Positions 44,379-52,667 of a stretch of DNA of 64,000 nucleotides are shown in pieces; position 1 is the first letter of the stretch; each line of letters opens with the position of its first letter. The DNA is from Paenibacillus ihbetae (GTDB taxonomy: Bacteria; Bacillota; Bacilli; Paenibacillales; Paenibacillaceae): positions 2,440,501 through 2,504,500 of the forward strand of contig NZ_CP016809.1 of assembly GCF_002741055.1 (NCBI RefSeq). The letters run 5' to 3'. Made by a program: the position numbers and the translations under genes. The notes under the pieces were generated by a model. It was given only the letters and a program-made list of their open reading frames with translations, had not been told where the DNA came from and made no database searches.

Positions 44379-45044
44379 TTAGTTTTCTTTGCTGACTTCT
44401 CTCGCTGACACTCGGAACAATTCTTCGTACCGTTGATACATTTGCTCATCGAACAGATCAAGCCCCAGGCCCTTCAATATTTCATCGAAAAATCTTACCT
44501 TATGCAGCATCATCTCGGGCGAAGCCTCAATGACCTCCGGGTTTAACCAAATGTTGGTGAGAATCACCAGGACTTCGCTAAGCTCCCTTGGATACTCGGT
44601 TCGGATCGAGCCGTCTCGCATTCCCTGTTCGATAATGGGCTGGATATAGACGGGTACGGCTTTGTCGAGGATGTTCTCGATCTGGGCCGCCAGCAGCTTC
44701 GGATTGCGCAAGAGGTTCGGCCCCACCGATGCCAGTTCGTTGCGGGCAGCATTGTCGAGAGAGGCTTGGGAAATCTTGCGGAGCTTCTCCAGTCCGTTCA
44801 GCTCTTTATCATCCCGGATACCGGACAGCATCTCGTCAACGCCTTTGAACGCATGATCGATGACGGCCTGCCAGATCTCTTCCTTCGACTTGAAGTGATG
44901 ATAAATCGCTCCTTTTGTCAGCCCGCCCAGTTCATTGATGATATCCTGAATGGAGGTTTGCTCATATCCTTTTTGCATGAACAGATTAAGCGCCACGGTT
45001 AGAATTTGGTTGATTGTTTCTTCGGGATATTTATTTCGTGCCAC
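44379..45044 (-). CDS. TetR/AcrR-family repressor
   Basis: 221 residues from GTG 45044 (VARNKYPEETINQ); AAGGAG lies 7 bases upstream, better than an ATG at 45083 that would overlap the operator. Helix-turn-helix LGGLTKGAIYHHFKSKEEIW near 45. The C-terminal ligand domain is helical with no known signature. Paired operators at 45059-45077 and 44327-44345 predict autorepression and control of the pentapeptide gene. Confidence 0.9.
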   Translation of the reverse strand: MARNKYPEETINQILTVALNLFMQKGYEQTSIQDIINELGGLTKGAIYHHFKSKEEIWQAVIDHAFKGVDEMLSGIRDDKELNGLEKLRKISQASLDNAARNELASVGPNLLRNPKLLAAQIENILDKAVPVYIQPIIEQGMRDGSIRTEYPRELSEVLVILTNIWLNPEVIEASPEMMLHKVRFFDEILKGLGLDLFDEQMYQRYEELFRVSAREVSKEN

Positions 45045-45058
45045 TTGCCCTCTCCTTT

Positions 45059-45077
45059 CATACATTCGGTTGGTATG
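45059..45077 (-). promoter_or_regulatory. TetR autoregulatory operator
   Basis: CATACATTCGGTTGGTATG, an imperfect inverted repeat matching the 44327 operator at 16 of 19 positions (in reverse orientation), 15 bases before the GTG start. Confidence 0.8.
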
Positions 45078-45188
45078 TAACAAATATATCCGATGAATCT
45101 TTTGGTGTCAACTCCTGAATTCGTTATTTTTTAAAAAAAATTTGTTTGGGCTATTTCTATGAACAAGTTATCATGCCCATGCTGCTGA

Positions 45189-45317
45189 TCACATCATCCA
45201 ATCCTTCTCGGATCCATTATATTCCATCGCGCTGAGCAAATCATATCGGACCGGATATTCCTCAGGTCGCTTCCGGCGCGGACTCAATCCCGGCCCTGTT
45301 TCTCCTAGTTTGGTAAA
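45189..45317 (-). pseudogene. possible 3' remnant of an unknown coding sequence
   Basis: Minus-strand frame without start reads TKLGETGPGLSPRRKRPEEY, then PVRYDLLSAMEYNGSEKDWM and stops at 45189. It has normal codon texture but no ribosome site and begins at a terminator. A short TTG-started protein of about 32 residues cannot be excluded. Confidence 0.4.
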
Positions 45318-45353
45318 AAAGAACAAGCGGATCCATTACCCGCTTGTTCTTTT
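45315..45353. terminator. terminator of the SigZ-like gene
   Basis: AAAAAAGAACAAGCGG-N8-CCCGCTTGTTCTTTT, with A and T tracts on both sides. Confidence 0.88.
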
Positions 45354-45434
45354 GCTTGCATTCATCTTTTTCGATGACCGATCGTCATTGCCTTACCCTG
45401 TTATTGAGGGCTCGATGGCGACTCCCCTTATTCC

Positions 45435-46157
45435 TCATCGTTCCATTGAGGATGCCGACCTTCGCCGCAAAGGCTTCTTGGTGACCCGACCATAGACGAT
45501 CGGCTTCGCCAGGTTCACGCGGTAATCGATAATGTTGCCGTACCCGTCTGTTCGGATCGTACAGCAGCTGTTCATCAAATCCCGCACCATTTCCCGCCCC
45601 CGCTGTACCCGGGATTTGGCACCCGAATAAGAGATGCCGAGCCGCTCGCTCAGCTCCTTCTGGGACATCCCCTTCAGGTCGGAGAGCTCAACCGCCTCCC
45701 GATACTTATCCGGCAGGTAGGGCATGACGCCTTTCATCCCGGATATCGCCTCCTGCAAGTTATCATCGGCTTCCTCTTCCATTACACTTGGAATCTGCTC
45801 CGGCAGCTCATCCAGCCGCTTCTCCTTGCGGAAATGATCCGCCACGGCATTCCGGGCAATCTGGTACAACCAGGCTCGAAGACGGCTCGGATCCTGCAGC
45901 TCCGGCAGATGCCGGTAAGCCTTCATGAATACCGTCTGCACGATATCTTCCGCATCGGGATGGCGATTCGTCCTTCGTAAGACAAAACCGGCAATCGACT
46001 CATAGTATTGATCCCACAGCATTTCCGGCGTAATTCCCGCTTGACCCCATCCTGCCTTATCCATACTTTCCGCCAAGTCGGTTGGCTGTATGGAATGTTC
46101 GGCTTCGCTTCTCGTTTTCCGTTCCGGCAAGTTTTTGATCCGTCTTTCTTCCTGCAC
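45435..46157 (-). CDS. sigZ: SigZ-like sigma factor with N-terminal extension
   Basis: About 240 residues from GTG 46157, which has AAAGGAG 8 bases upstream. Region 2: WDQYYESIAGFVLRRTNRH and AEDIVQTVFMKAY; region 4: MPYLPDKYREAVELSDL and SQKELSERLGISYSGAKSRV. The C-terminal tail (CCTIRTDGYGNIIDY, Lys/Arg-rich end) is typical of SigZ. No anti-sigma gene adjoins, also typical. Divergent from the aldo/keto reductase; the intergenic promoter area is strongly A/T rich (46196-46226). Confidence 0.85.
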   Translation of the reverse strand: MQEERRIKNLPERKTRSEAEHSIQPTDLAESMDKAGWGQAGITPEMLWDQYYESIAGFVLRRTNRHPDAEDIVQTVFMKAYRHLPELQDPSRLRAWLYQIARNAVADHFRKEKRLDELPEQIPSVMEEEADDNLQEAISGMKGVMPYLPDKYREAVELSDLKGMSQKELSERLGISYSGAKSRVQRGREMVRDLMNSCCTIRTDGYGNIIDYRVNLAKPIVYGRVTKKPLRRRSASSMER

Positions 46158-46195
46158 GCTATCGTCTCCTTTCTTCTGATTCTTCCAGGGTTTAT

Positions 46196-46226
46196 TCGAA
46201 AAATTTTTTTTCAAAAAAATTTTCGT
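46196..46226. promoter_or_regulatory. A/T-rich palindromic tract between divergent genes
   Basis: CGAAAAATTT..AAATTTTCG, nearly symmetrical, between the SigZ-like and aldo/keto reductase starts. May be an UP element or a bent promoter region; inference only. Confidence 0.4.
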
Positions 46227-46293
46227 GTTTTTGCGTCTTTGATTGAGCTTCTCCGTCTCCATCAATATAAAACAAAATTCGGAGGGATAAAAG

Positions 46294-47313
46294 ATGAAAT
46301 ACAATTTGCTTGGAAATACAGGGGTACTGGTGTCAGAAATCGGACTGGGTGCGATGTCGTTTGGCGGCGGCGGCCAGTGGGAAGTCTTCGGCGGCCTGGG
46401 AGATCAGGAAGCTGCAAGACTCGTCGGGCAGGCGCTAGAAGCGGGCGTCAACTTCTTCGATACGTCCAACATTTACGCCGGCGGCCGTTCGGAGGAAATT
46501 CTCGGTAAAGCGCTTGGGACGAAGCGGCAAGACGTTATTATCGCCACGAAGGTGCGGGGACGAACCGGTAGCGGTCCCAACGATCTGGGATTGTCAAGGC
46601 TGCATATCATGCGTCAGGTGGAAGAAAGCCTGAAACGGCTCGGAACGGATTATATCGACCTGTACCAGATCCACAATCCGGATCAGCTGACCGATTGGGA
46701 GGAAACGCTGCGCGCGCTGGACGACCTGGTCCGCAGCGGCAAGGTCCGCTACATCGGCTCCTCCAATATGACCGGCTGGGAGCTGATGAAAGCGCGGGGC
46801 ATTTCCAGAGAACTCGGTTTGCACGCCTTTAAAAGCAGTCAGTCGTATTATTCGCTGGCCGGTCGCGAAATTGAAAGAGAGATCATTCCCGTCCTGAAGG
46901 ACCAGAACATGGGTCTACTCGTATGGAGCCCGCTGGCCGGCGGATTTCTATCGGGAAAATACACCCGGAGCAACGCAGGAAAAGCGGATGACCGGCACAC
47001 CAAGTTTGCTTTTCCGCCAGTGGATGTAGACAAATCTTACCGGATCATCGATGTGCTGGAGGACATCGCGAAGGAGCGCGGGTCCACGGTGGCCCGCATC
47101 GCCCTCGCCTGGGTGCTGAACCAGCCTGCGGTGACCAGCGTAATCGTCGGCGCCAAGCGACCGGATCAGCTGCAGGACAACTTGGAGGCCAGCGGCATCG
47201 TGCTGACAGAAGATGAGCTTGCCCGGCTCGACGAGGTGAGCAGGCTCCCGGTCGAATACCCGGCATGGCCGTTCATGGAAGAGGATGATTCGATTATCCG
47301 CAAGCATCCTTGA
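46294..47313 (+). CDS. aldo/keto reductase
   Basis: 339 residues of the AKR (beta/alpha)8 family. Catalytic tetrad visible: Asp in NFFDTSN, Tyr in SNIYAGGRSEE, Lys in IIATKV and His in YQIHNPD. NADPH is bound near SVIVGAKRPDQL. Acts on a carbonyl substrate that sequence does not reveal. CGGAGGGAT stands 7 bases before the ATG. Monocistronic, ending at 47368. Confidence 0.93.
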   Translation: MKYNLLGNTGVLVSEIGLGAMSFGGGGQWEVFGGLGDQEAARLVGQALEAGVNFFDTSNIYAGGRSEEILGKALGTKRQDVIIATKVRGRTGSGPNDLGLSRLHIMRQVEESLKRLGTDYIDLYQIHNPDQLTDWEETLRALDDLVRSGKVRYIGSSNMTGWELMKARGISRELGLHAFKSSQSYYSLAGREIEREIIPVLKDQNMGLLVWSPLAGGFLSGKYTRSNAGKADDRHTKFAFPPVDVDKSYRIIDVLEDIAKERGSTVARIALAWVLNQPAVTSVIVGAKRPDQLQDNLEASGIVLTEDELARLDEVSRLPVEYPAWPFMEEDDSIIRKHP

Positions 47314-47367
47314 AGCTTGGATCGGTCGAATTCAGATATTTCCCCTTATTGGGTCATATTCAAAAAA

Positions 47368-47393
47368 AACAGGCGGAGTGATTTCCGCCTGTT
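47368..47393 (+). terminator. terminator of the aldo/keto reductase gene
   Basis: AACAGGCGGA-N6-TCCGCCTGTT followed by CCCTTTGTTT. Confidence 0.8.
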
Positions 47394-47426
47394 CCCTTTG
47401 TTTACTTTCTATTCGATGAGCCAGAG

Positions 47427-47640
47427 TCACGAGTGACTCCAGCCTTCAACCGGAATCTCCAGCTCGAGCGGTTCGTCATCGTGTCCTTGGTCGCTCAGCA
47501 TCAGATCAATAGTTTTGCTTCGATTGTCCGTGATCGAGCGCATAGCGGTGATGATAAATTACCCGGCTTCACCACCGGAGTGGGCTTCCCCTTTGGAGCG
47601 TAGCTCATTCCGTCGCTTTCTGCATAATCATAAGCCCCAC
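47427..47640 (-). pseudogene. frameshifted C-terminal remnant of an unknown gene
   Basis: Minus-strand coding texture ending at TGA 47427: SDQGHDDEPLELEIPVEGWS preceded by ITAMRSITDNRSKTIDLML. Further upstream the coding signal (GMSYAPKGKPTPVVKPG) is one frame off, so a small indel near 47556 broke it. No start. Family not recognised. It lies just downstream of the Gfo/Idh gene, same strand. Confidence 0.6.
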
Positions 47641-47645
47641 AATCA

Positions 47646-48806
47646 TCATTTTTTTTCACCGTAACTGCTTCCTGTCGTGATCTTCACGTCCGTAAAATTT
47701 TCTACGCTTTTGCCCTTTTGATGGAAATAGGGGACTTTCTGTTGAGCACCCTTATGTGTATAGAAAGGATCCTCCGTACTCAGCGGGAGCTGCACGTTCT
47801 CACCCGTGCTTGCGGATTTATAGATGCTCATGATCAACTCCAATGTGCTGCGCCCGCTTTCTCCGTCGATGAGCACCGGCGTTCCATGCTCGATCGCGCT
47901 CAGCACATTGTCGATCTGACCGGTATGGCCTTCGTACGGCAAATCCGGCAATTCGTCATAGTATTTCTGAATTTCCGCTTCCAGTTCCAGATCGCGCTCC
48001 GGGAATCCGTTCGGCAAGGAAGTGGAGGCCGTTACCCGCCAAGGGGCGGAAATCCGGGCAAACTGCCCCTGGAAAACGTACTGCTGCTCTTCCCCGTGGT
48101 GGACGACCGAGCTGGTAAGCTGCCCCAAGGCTCCATTCGGATATTTCATCATTGCTATGGACAAATCCTCCACCTCGGCGTTGTCATGAGCAACGTTGCT
48201 CATATAAGCTTGTACTTGGATTGGACGTCCAAGCATCCACAGCAACCCGTCAATATGATGAACGGCATGATTCAGCGTGGGGCCTCCCCCCTCCTTCTCC
48301 CAAGTGCCGCGCCACCATAAGTCGTAATAACAATGGCCCCGCCACCAGAAAGAATCCACTTGGGCATGCAAAATCCTGCCAGCCACGCCGCTGTCCAATA
48401 CGCGCTTCAGCTTCATAATCGGGTTTCTGAATCGATTCTGGGCGATAACGGACAACAGCTTACCGCTATTCTGTGCCGCTTCGATCATATCGTCACATTC
48501 CTTAAGCGACGCTGCCATAGGCTTCTCTACAAGGACATGGCTTCCTGCGTTCAAGAAATCGACCGTAACCTGCGCATGAACATACGGAGGCATACAGATG
48601 GACACGAGATCGATTCCGTCTTGGAGCAGTTCCTTATAATCTTGTACGATTTTGGCATCTAGTCCGTACTGTTCCCGCCTCGCTTCCGCCTTCTCGGGGT
48701 AAAGATCGCATAAGGCAACAATTTTACAGCGTTCCTCGAACTGCAGATATGCTTCGATATGACTTGGTGAAATTGCCCCCGTACCTATAATTGCAACCTT
48801 TAACAT
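47646..48806 (-). CDS. Gfo/Idh/MocA-family oxidoreductase
   Basis: 386 residues from the ATG at 48806 (MLKVAIIGTGAISPSHI), with GGGAGG upstream; the frame is open to 48824. Rossmann GTGAIS near residue 9, VEKPMAASLKECDD near 98 (catalytic Lys of EKP), then a beta-sheet substrate domain with TLNHAVHHIDGLLWMLGRP (His pair). Oxidises a sugar or inositol with NAD. Divergent from an AraC regulator, which probably controls it. Confidence 0.93.
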   Translation of the reverse strand: MLKVAIIGTGAISPSHIEAYLQFEERCKIVALCDLYPEKAEARREQYGLDAKIVQDYKELLQDGIDLVSICMPPYVHAQVTVDFLNAGSHVLVEKPMAASLKECDDMIEAAQNSGKLLSVIAQNRFRNPIMKLKRVLDSGVAGRILHAQVDSFWWRGHCYYDLWWRGTWEKEGGGPTLNHAVHHIDGLLWMLGRPIQVQAYMSNVAHDNAEVEDLSIAMMKYPNGALGQLTSSVVHHGEEQQYVFQGQFARISAPWRVTASTSLPNGFPERDLELEAEIQKYYDELPDLPYEGHTGQIDNVLSAIEHGTPVLIDGESGRSTLELIMSIYKSASTGENVQLPLSTEDPFYTHKGAQQKVPYFHQKGKSVENFTDVKITTGSSYGEKK

Positions 48807-48962
48807 ACGTTTTTTGCCTCCCAACTTTGCTTTTTATTTCATGATTGTATCCGGTTCAGCCTGGCAAATGTATTTTGTTATGGGGGAAAAATAACGCTGC
48901 GTTGCGGATTGTATGGTATATTCAATGCAAGCACGTAGACGAGGAAGAAGGAGGCGAACAAC

Positions 48963-49832
48963 TTGTCGTTTGCAGGGAATTACAGTATTTCTCCCTTGTA
49001 CTTCGCGTATAAACGTAAAAGCGAAAACTACGCGCATAAGGAGACCTTCCATTCCCACCTTGGCGTTGAAGTATTGTTCATTCATCAAGGAAAAGGAACC
49101 ATGATCGTAAATAACATCAGCTATGAGATTAAGCCGGGCATGCTTTGTATTTTTCAGCCTTGCCAGCTCCATCACCTTAAGCTTGAATATGACGATCACC
49201 AGTGTTTCGAACGATCGATTGCGATCTTCGAACCGACGGTGTACGAATCCTATTTTAAACAATGGCCCGCACTCCACGAATTTTACAATTTTATATACTT
49301 AGGCAATCTCCCCTTCCCTTGTCTCTATGAAGTCGATGCCCCTTACCTGGACAGTGCATACAAGAGCATGCACGATCGATTCCCGACACTGACCGGCACG
49401 GAAAAATATGAAGAAATTTCGCTGTTTCTTGTCGCACTGTTTCGCTCCCTGAAACAGATATGGGATAAGCGGAAAGAACGAGGCACAACGTACCCAGCCC
49501 GCCGTAAAAATCATCGGGTGGAGCACATTTTGAACTGGATCGAAACGAACTATAAGGTTCCTTTCCGATTGGACGATATGGCCAAGTCGTTGCATCTGTC
49601 TCCCTACCATTTGTCACATCTCTTCAAAGAAGCGACAGGGATCAGTATCACGGAATACATTGCAGCCCGAAGGATTCATCAATCCATCCAGCTGTTAGCG
49701 ACTACGAAAAAACCGATCTCGCTCATTGCGGAGGAGATCGGTTTAACGAATAGCTCATATTTTTGCAAATTGTTCAAATCGCAAATGGGAATCACGCCGC
49801 ATCAATATCGAAAGAAATGGACGAGTACTTAA
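48963..49832 (+). CDS. AraC-family regulator
   Basis: 289 residues from TTG 48963, with GGAGG 8 bases upstream. N-terminal cupin sensor (FHSHLGVEVLFIHQGKGTMIV) about 25-95; C-terminal pair of helix-turn-helices (YHLSHLFKEATGISITEYI and GLTNSSYFCKLFKSQMG). The divergent Gfo/Idh oxidoreductase is the obvious target. Ends without a close terminator; a hairpin follows at 50058. Confidence 0.9.
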   Translation: MSFAGNYSISPLYFAYKRKSENYAHKETFHSHLGVEVLFIHQGKGTMIVNNISYEIKPGMLCIFQPCQLHHLKLEYDDHQCFERSIAIFEPTVYESYFKQWPALHEFYNFIYLGNLPFPCLYEVDAPYLDSAYKSMHDRFPTLTGTEKYEEISLFLVALFRSLKQIWDKRKERGTTYPARRKNHRVEHILNWIETNYKVPFRLDDMAKSLHLSPYHLSHLFKEATGISITEYIAARRIHQSIQLLATTKKPISLIAEEIGLTNSSYFCKLFKSQMGITPHQYRKKWTST

Positions 49833-50057
49833 ATCATGAGGTTCCATTAAACGAGAGGAATTCTTTAGTTGGAATCAAAAAGGATTCTCATCAATCTAGC
49901 GGCAAACGTAGCGCAACGCTTGTTGCGATGATACCCACCATGGCCGTGATGCGAATCCGGCGATGCGGGTTCATTATATAAGAATATTCCGAGGATCCCT
50001 GCGCCTAATGTCCCAATGCCAGCCCAGGTGAAACCGGAATAAATATATACAGTGACC

Positions 50058-50096
50058 GGCTGCCCCAACATCATGGATTGGAAGGCAGCCTTTTTT
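50058..50096 (+). terminator. terminator downstream of the AraC gene
   Basis: GGCTGCC..GGCAGCC with inner CCAA/TTGG, followed by TTTTTT. Confidence 0.8.
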
Positions 50097-50216
50097 ATTA
50101 CGGCTGGCGGGCAGATACATGTTGTAATTTATGTACTCGCTTATATTAGAAAAAATCTCAATCGTTAATTCGAAAAATAAGTGAAAGTGACTTTTCTCAA
50201 GGATCATAGCAAATAA

Positions 50217-50252
50217 GAAAAAACGCACTGTCATAACAATGCGTTTTTATTT
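50217..50252. terminator. terminator of the DsrE gene
   Basis: AAAAACGCA-N12-TGCGTTTTT with A and T runs on both sides; 24 bases past the minus-strand stop at 50276. Confidence 0.8.
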
Positions 50253-50275
50253 GATTGATCTATCGAACTCTCTGA

Positions 50276-50644
50276 TTAAACCACAATTGGAAAATACCCG
50301 TCTTTTATATATTGGGCGAATGGAATATGTCCCCCCGTGTTTTCATTTCCGACAAGCCGCACGCCCGCATCCTGGATATCATCTGCTGTATCGAAAAATC
50401 CCGAGCATGCTTGGCAGCCGCCCTTGACGATGCCCGCCTTCATCACTTGCTTATACAATGTGTTGAACGGATGCTCTGCCTTGCTAAGCTCATTAGGCCA
50501 TGCTGTCCCCGCTCCATCGAAGAGGATTTCCACTTTAAAGCCTTCCTCGTGAAGCTCGTATCCGTACAGCAAACCGTGAACCGCTTTCCCTACATCCTGT
50601 TGATTTGCTTGAATAATGATCACAAATTTACTAGCTACTGTCAT
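50276..50644 (-). CDS. DsrE/DsrF-like protein
   Basis: 122 residues from the ATG at 50644 (MTVASKFVIIIQ), AGGAGG 9 bases upstream; the frame's extra upstream part lacks a start signal. DsrE fold pattern: GLLYGYELHEEGFKVEILFDGAGT and GIVKGGCQACSGFF (conserved Cys). May relay sulfur or redox equivalents; no partner tus/dsr genes are seen. Follows the PPOX gene by 30 bases on the same strand. Confidence 0.82.
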   Translation of the reverse strand: MTVASKFVIIIQANQQDVGKAVHGLLYGYELHEEGFKVEILFDGAGTAWPNELSKAEHPFNTLYKQVMKAGIVKGGCQACSGFFDTADDIQDAGVRLVGNENTGGHIPFAQYIKDGYFPIVV

Positions 50645-50673
50645 TGAAATCAGCCTCCTGATAGATATTATGA

Positions 50674-51591
50674 TTAAGTTTCCTGTGAAAACGATGGGCT
50701 TGTGGGGGAATATTCGAGAAACTCCCACATGATCGGCGTGGCGTTCTGTATGTAGACCACATCCTCAATATAGTATCTGACAAGCCTTTCCGCCCCCGGA
50801 AATCGGGAAATCTGCATTTTATCCCAGATAATTTCGGATCGTCCGCTCAACTGCAGCGAATGTCCGCCGTCAAAATCGATAAACAACAGCCCGGTAGCCG
50901 GATTGCTGTATATATTACCAAGTGTGTTATACATGGAGTTACCGAAATAATCAGGGAAGAGCAGCGTACGGTTATCCTCGACTGCCACAAATCCCGGAAG
51001 CCCTCCCCGATGGGAAGCGTCCATTTTTCCTTCCTCATTGCCACTTCCGATAAAGAAAGTATCTGCCTTTCGTATCCATTCTTGTTGTTTGGAACTAAGA
51101 TGATGACCTTGGGTCGATATTCGTTCCTTTCGGTAGTAGCCGCCGCTTGGTTGCAATGATCGTTTCTGTATATATTTAGGGCAATTTCCGTATACCTGTT
51201 CGGTGTTTACATAGAGCCTCTCCCCATCCAATCTGCCTTTTCCATTAATTCTCATGCGAATCCGTCGGAAGAAGTCGATCGCTAGAAGCCCGATATCGGG
51301 CTTATCTTGTAAGTGACGAAAGATGGGATCACTTGTTGGGGGTTGAGAGGTCACGGACAACTCTTTCTCGGAGATCACATTGATAAACCCAGGTTCGCCA
51401 GTCAGAAACGAGCACCAAGCCTTCCCATCATTATCGATCGTGGAACATATGATAAGCGATTGGGTTCGTAGAAAGTTAGTTGCACCTTTCATTATGACGG
51501 ACTTAATACTTGCCCCGTTCCTCTCCGCGACAATCTGTTCACCGGCCAGCTCTTGAATCGCTATTTCTCCTGCATGATAAACGCCACCGAT
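50674..51591 (-). CDS. PPOX split-barrel flavoprotein with unusual start
   Basis: About 306 residues of the pyridoxamine 5'-phosphate oxidase superfamily (ICSTIDNDGKAWCSFLTGE, GLLAIDFFRRIRMRINGKG, DASHRGGLPGFV, FPDYFGNSMYNTLGN). The first ATG is at 51492, but homology-like sequence (HAGEIAIQELAGEQI) runs 33 codons further upstream to 51591 with no ATG, GTG or TTG before a stop. AAAAGGGGGGG stands 5 bases before an ATC at 51591, so either a rare start codon or a lost start is used. Two related domains are likely. Confidence 0.75.
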   Translation of the reverse strand: MGGVYHAGEIAIQELAGEQIVAERNGASIKSVIMKGATNFLRTQSLIICSTIDNDGKAWCSFLTGEPGFINVISEKELSVTSQPPTSDPIFRHLQDKPDIGLLAIDFFRRIRMRINGKGRLDGERLYVNTEQVYGNCPKYIQKRSLQPSGGYYRKERISTQGHHLSSKQQEWIRKADTFFIGSGNEEGKMDASHRGGLPGFVAVEDNRTLLFPDYFGNSMYNTLGNIYSNPATGLLFIDFDGGHSLQLSGRSEIIWDKMQISRFPGAERLVRYYIEDVVYIQNATPIMWEFLEYSPTSPSFSQET

Positions 51592-51696
51592 AGTTACCCC
51601 CCCTTTTTTTATAACCGTTTAAATGAATCTATAGGTATTATATATTACTGTTTTTAACCTGTAAATATGTTTTTAGAGTATTAATAAATTTAGAAT

Positions 51697-51725
51697 TAAA
51701 AAAACCCGGAACATCATCCAGGGTT
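51697..51725 (-). terminator. terminator of the CGNR gene, overlapping its stop
   Basis: Minus strand AACCCTGGA-N6-TCCGGGTT (with one bulge) then T7; the stop codon at 51714 is in the loop. Confidence 0.65.
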
Positions 51726-52340
51726 CTTTGACTTTTCCGCTTCTTCTTTTTTTCGTCGTTCCATGAAGGCCGCTACCTTCATTCGATTGCCGCATGTCTT
51801 CTGACTGCACCACCGTCTCGTACTATTCTTGCTGTTATCATAAAAATACAATACGCAATCTGGATTTCCGCACTTTTTTACCAGTCCGAAATCGAAATTC
51901 GTAAACAAATCAACCGCAGCTTCCGCGACAGGAAAAAGCAGGTCACTCGGCTGTTGAAGTTCAATGTGACGCACGGAAGCAATTTGCCCTTCCTTTGAGA
52001 ACATTCTAGTGGTTATGGCTTTACTCTTAAGAAACAAGTTTATTCGTTCAAGATCTTCCATTGACACTTCTGCCTTTAACATCCTCTGTCTGACTATCGA
52101 ATGCAGGCTTGTGCGCAGTTCGATGGCTTCCTTGACTAACGTAGGCTCTTCTCTCCATTGGGTCACGGGATCAACCTGTTGAGCGGTGAAGGATCCGGTT
52201 AGAAGAAGCCAATTCCATACGTCTTCCGACGCTCGAAGCAGCTCCACGGGCTTTCGGTCGGCTACAACCTTCGTATTAATAAAATCCAATGCAAGGTTGT
52301 TCCCAATAAAATAAAAGGAAGGTGCTATTTTTTTCGGCAT
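51714..52340 (-). CDS. ABATE/CGNR zinc-finger regulator
   Basis: 208 residues from the ATG at 52340 (MPKKIAPSF), AAGGAG 8 bases upstream. N-terminal ABATE domain with LALDFINTKV and LLRASEDVWNWL; C-terminal CGNR zinc finger KKCGNPDCVLYFYDNSKN and RRWCSQKTCGNRMKV, whose four cysteines bind zinc. Thought to be a small-molecule-responsive transcription regulator. Neighbour of the PPOX and DsrE genes on the same strand but separated by its own terminator. Confidence 0.88.
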   Translation of the reverse strand: MPKKIAPSFYFIGNNLALDFINTKVVADRKPVELLRASEDVWNWLLLTGSFTAQQVDPVTQWREEPTLVKEAIELRTSLHSIVRQRMLKAEVSMEDLERINLFLKSKAITTRMFSKEGQIASVRHIELQQPSDLLFPVAEAAVDLFTNFDFGLVKKCGNPDCVLYFYDNSKNSTRRWCSQKTCGNRMKVAAFMERRKKEEAEKSKNPG

Positions 52341-52667
52341 CCCCCGCACTCCTTATAAGACTTATTTACTTATATTATACCTCCACCGTTTCGCTTATCC
52401 TAGCCTTGTCCCTGAAATTAGAAATTTAAAGAAAATATTCAACAAAAAAAACAGAATTTATATGATAGCGGTGCAGCTTCTACCCTGTTTCCTCTTTCGT
52501 GGGTTCCATCATGCGAACTGCTAAGAAGCCAAGAGCATATCCCTGCTCTTGGCTTCTTGTTCGCCCTCGTACTAGGCTAATATAATCCAAATTATTACGA
52601 AAGTATGGTTCATTCAGTTACTAAATTCTTGCCAAACCCGATGTCTCGCCCTCAACGTATGCAGGTC
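52341..52667. other. 327-base intergenic region with one terminator
   Basis: Contains the CGNR promoter (minus) and a symmetrical terminator at 52523-52558 serving the TraB gene. No gene seen. Confidence 0.5.
52523..52558. terminator. terminator of the TraB-family gene
   Basis: AAGAAGCCAAGAGCA-N6-TGCTCTTGGCTTCTT, a perfect 15-base stem without a long T run. Confidence 0.75.

Larger units (their letters stand above)
45045..45434. other. 390-base region: TetR promoter, gene remnant, SigZ terminator
   Basis: Contains the TetR operator and promoter (45059-45120), a degraded minus-strand coding tail (45189-45317) and the terminator of the SigZ-like gene (45315-45353). Confidence 0.6.
49833..50275. 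other. 443-base intergenic region with two terminators
   Basis: Holds a plus-strand terminator at 50058-50096 and a bidirectional one at 50217-50252. A minus-strand frame of 69 codons with a hydrophobic stretch lies at 49865-50074 but has no ribosome site and overlaps the terminator; I do not call it. Confidence 0.5.

Noticed and set aside
49865..50074. Minus-strand 69-codon frame with a hydrophobic stretch (WAGIGTLGAGILGIFLY)
   Set aside because: No ribosome site, its start falls in the arm of a plus-strand terminator and the tail is Arg/His-rich noise.
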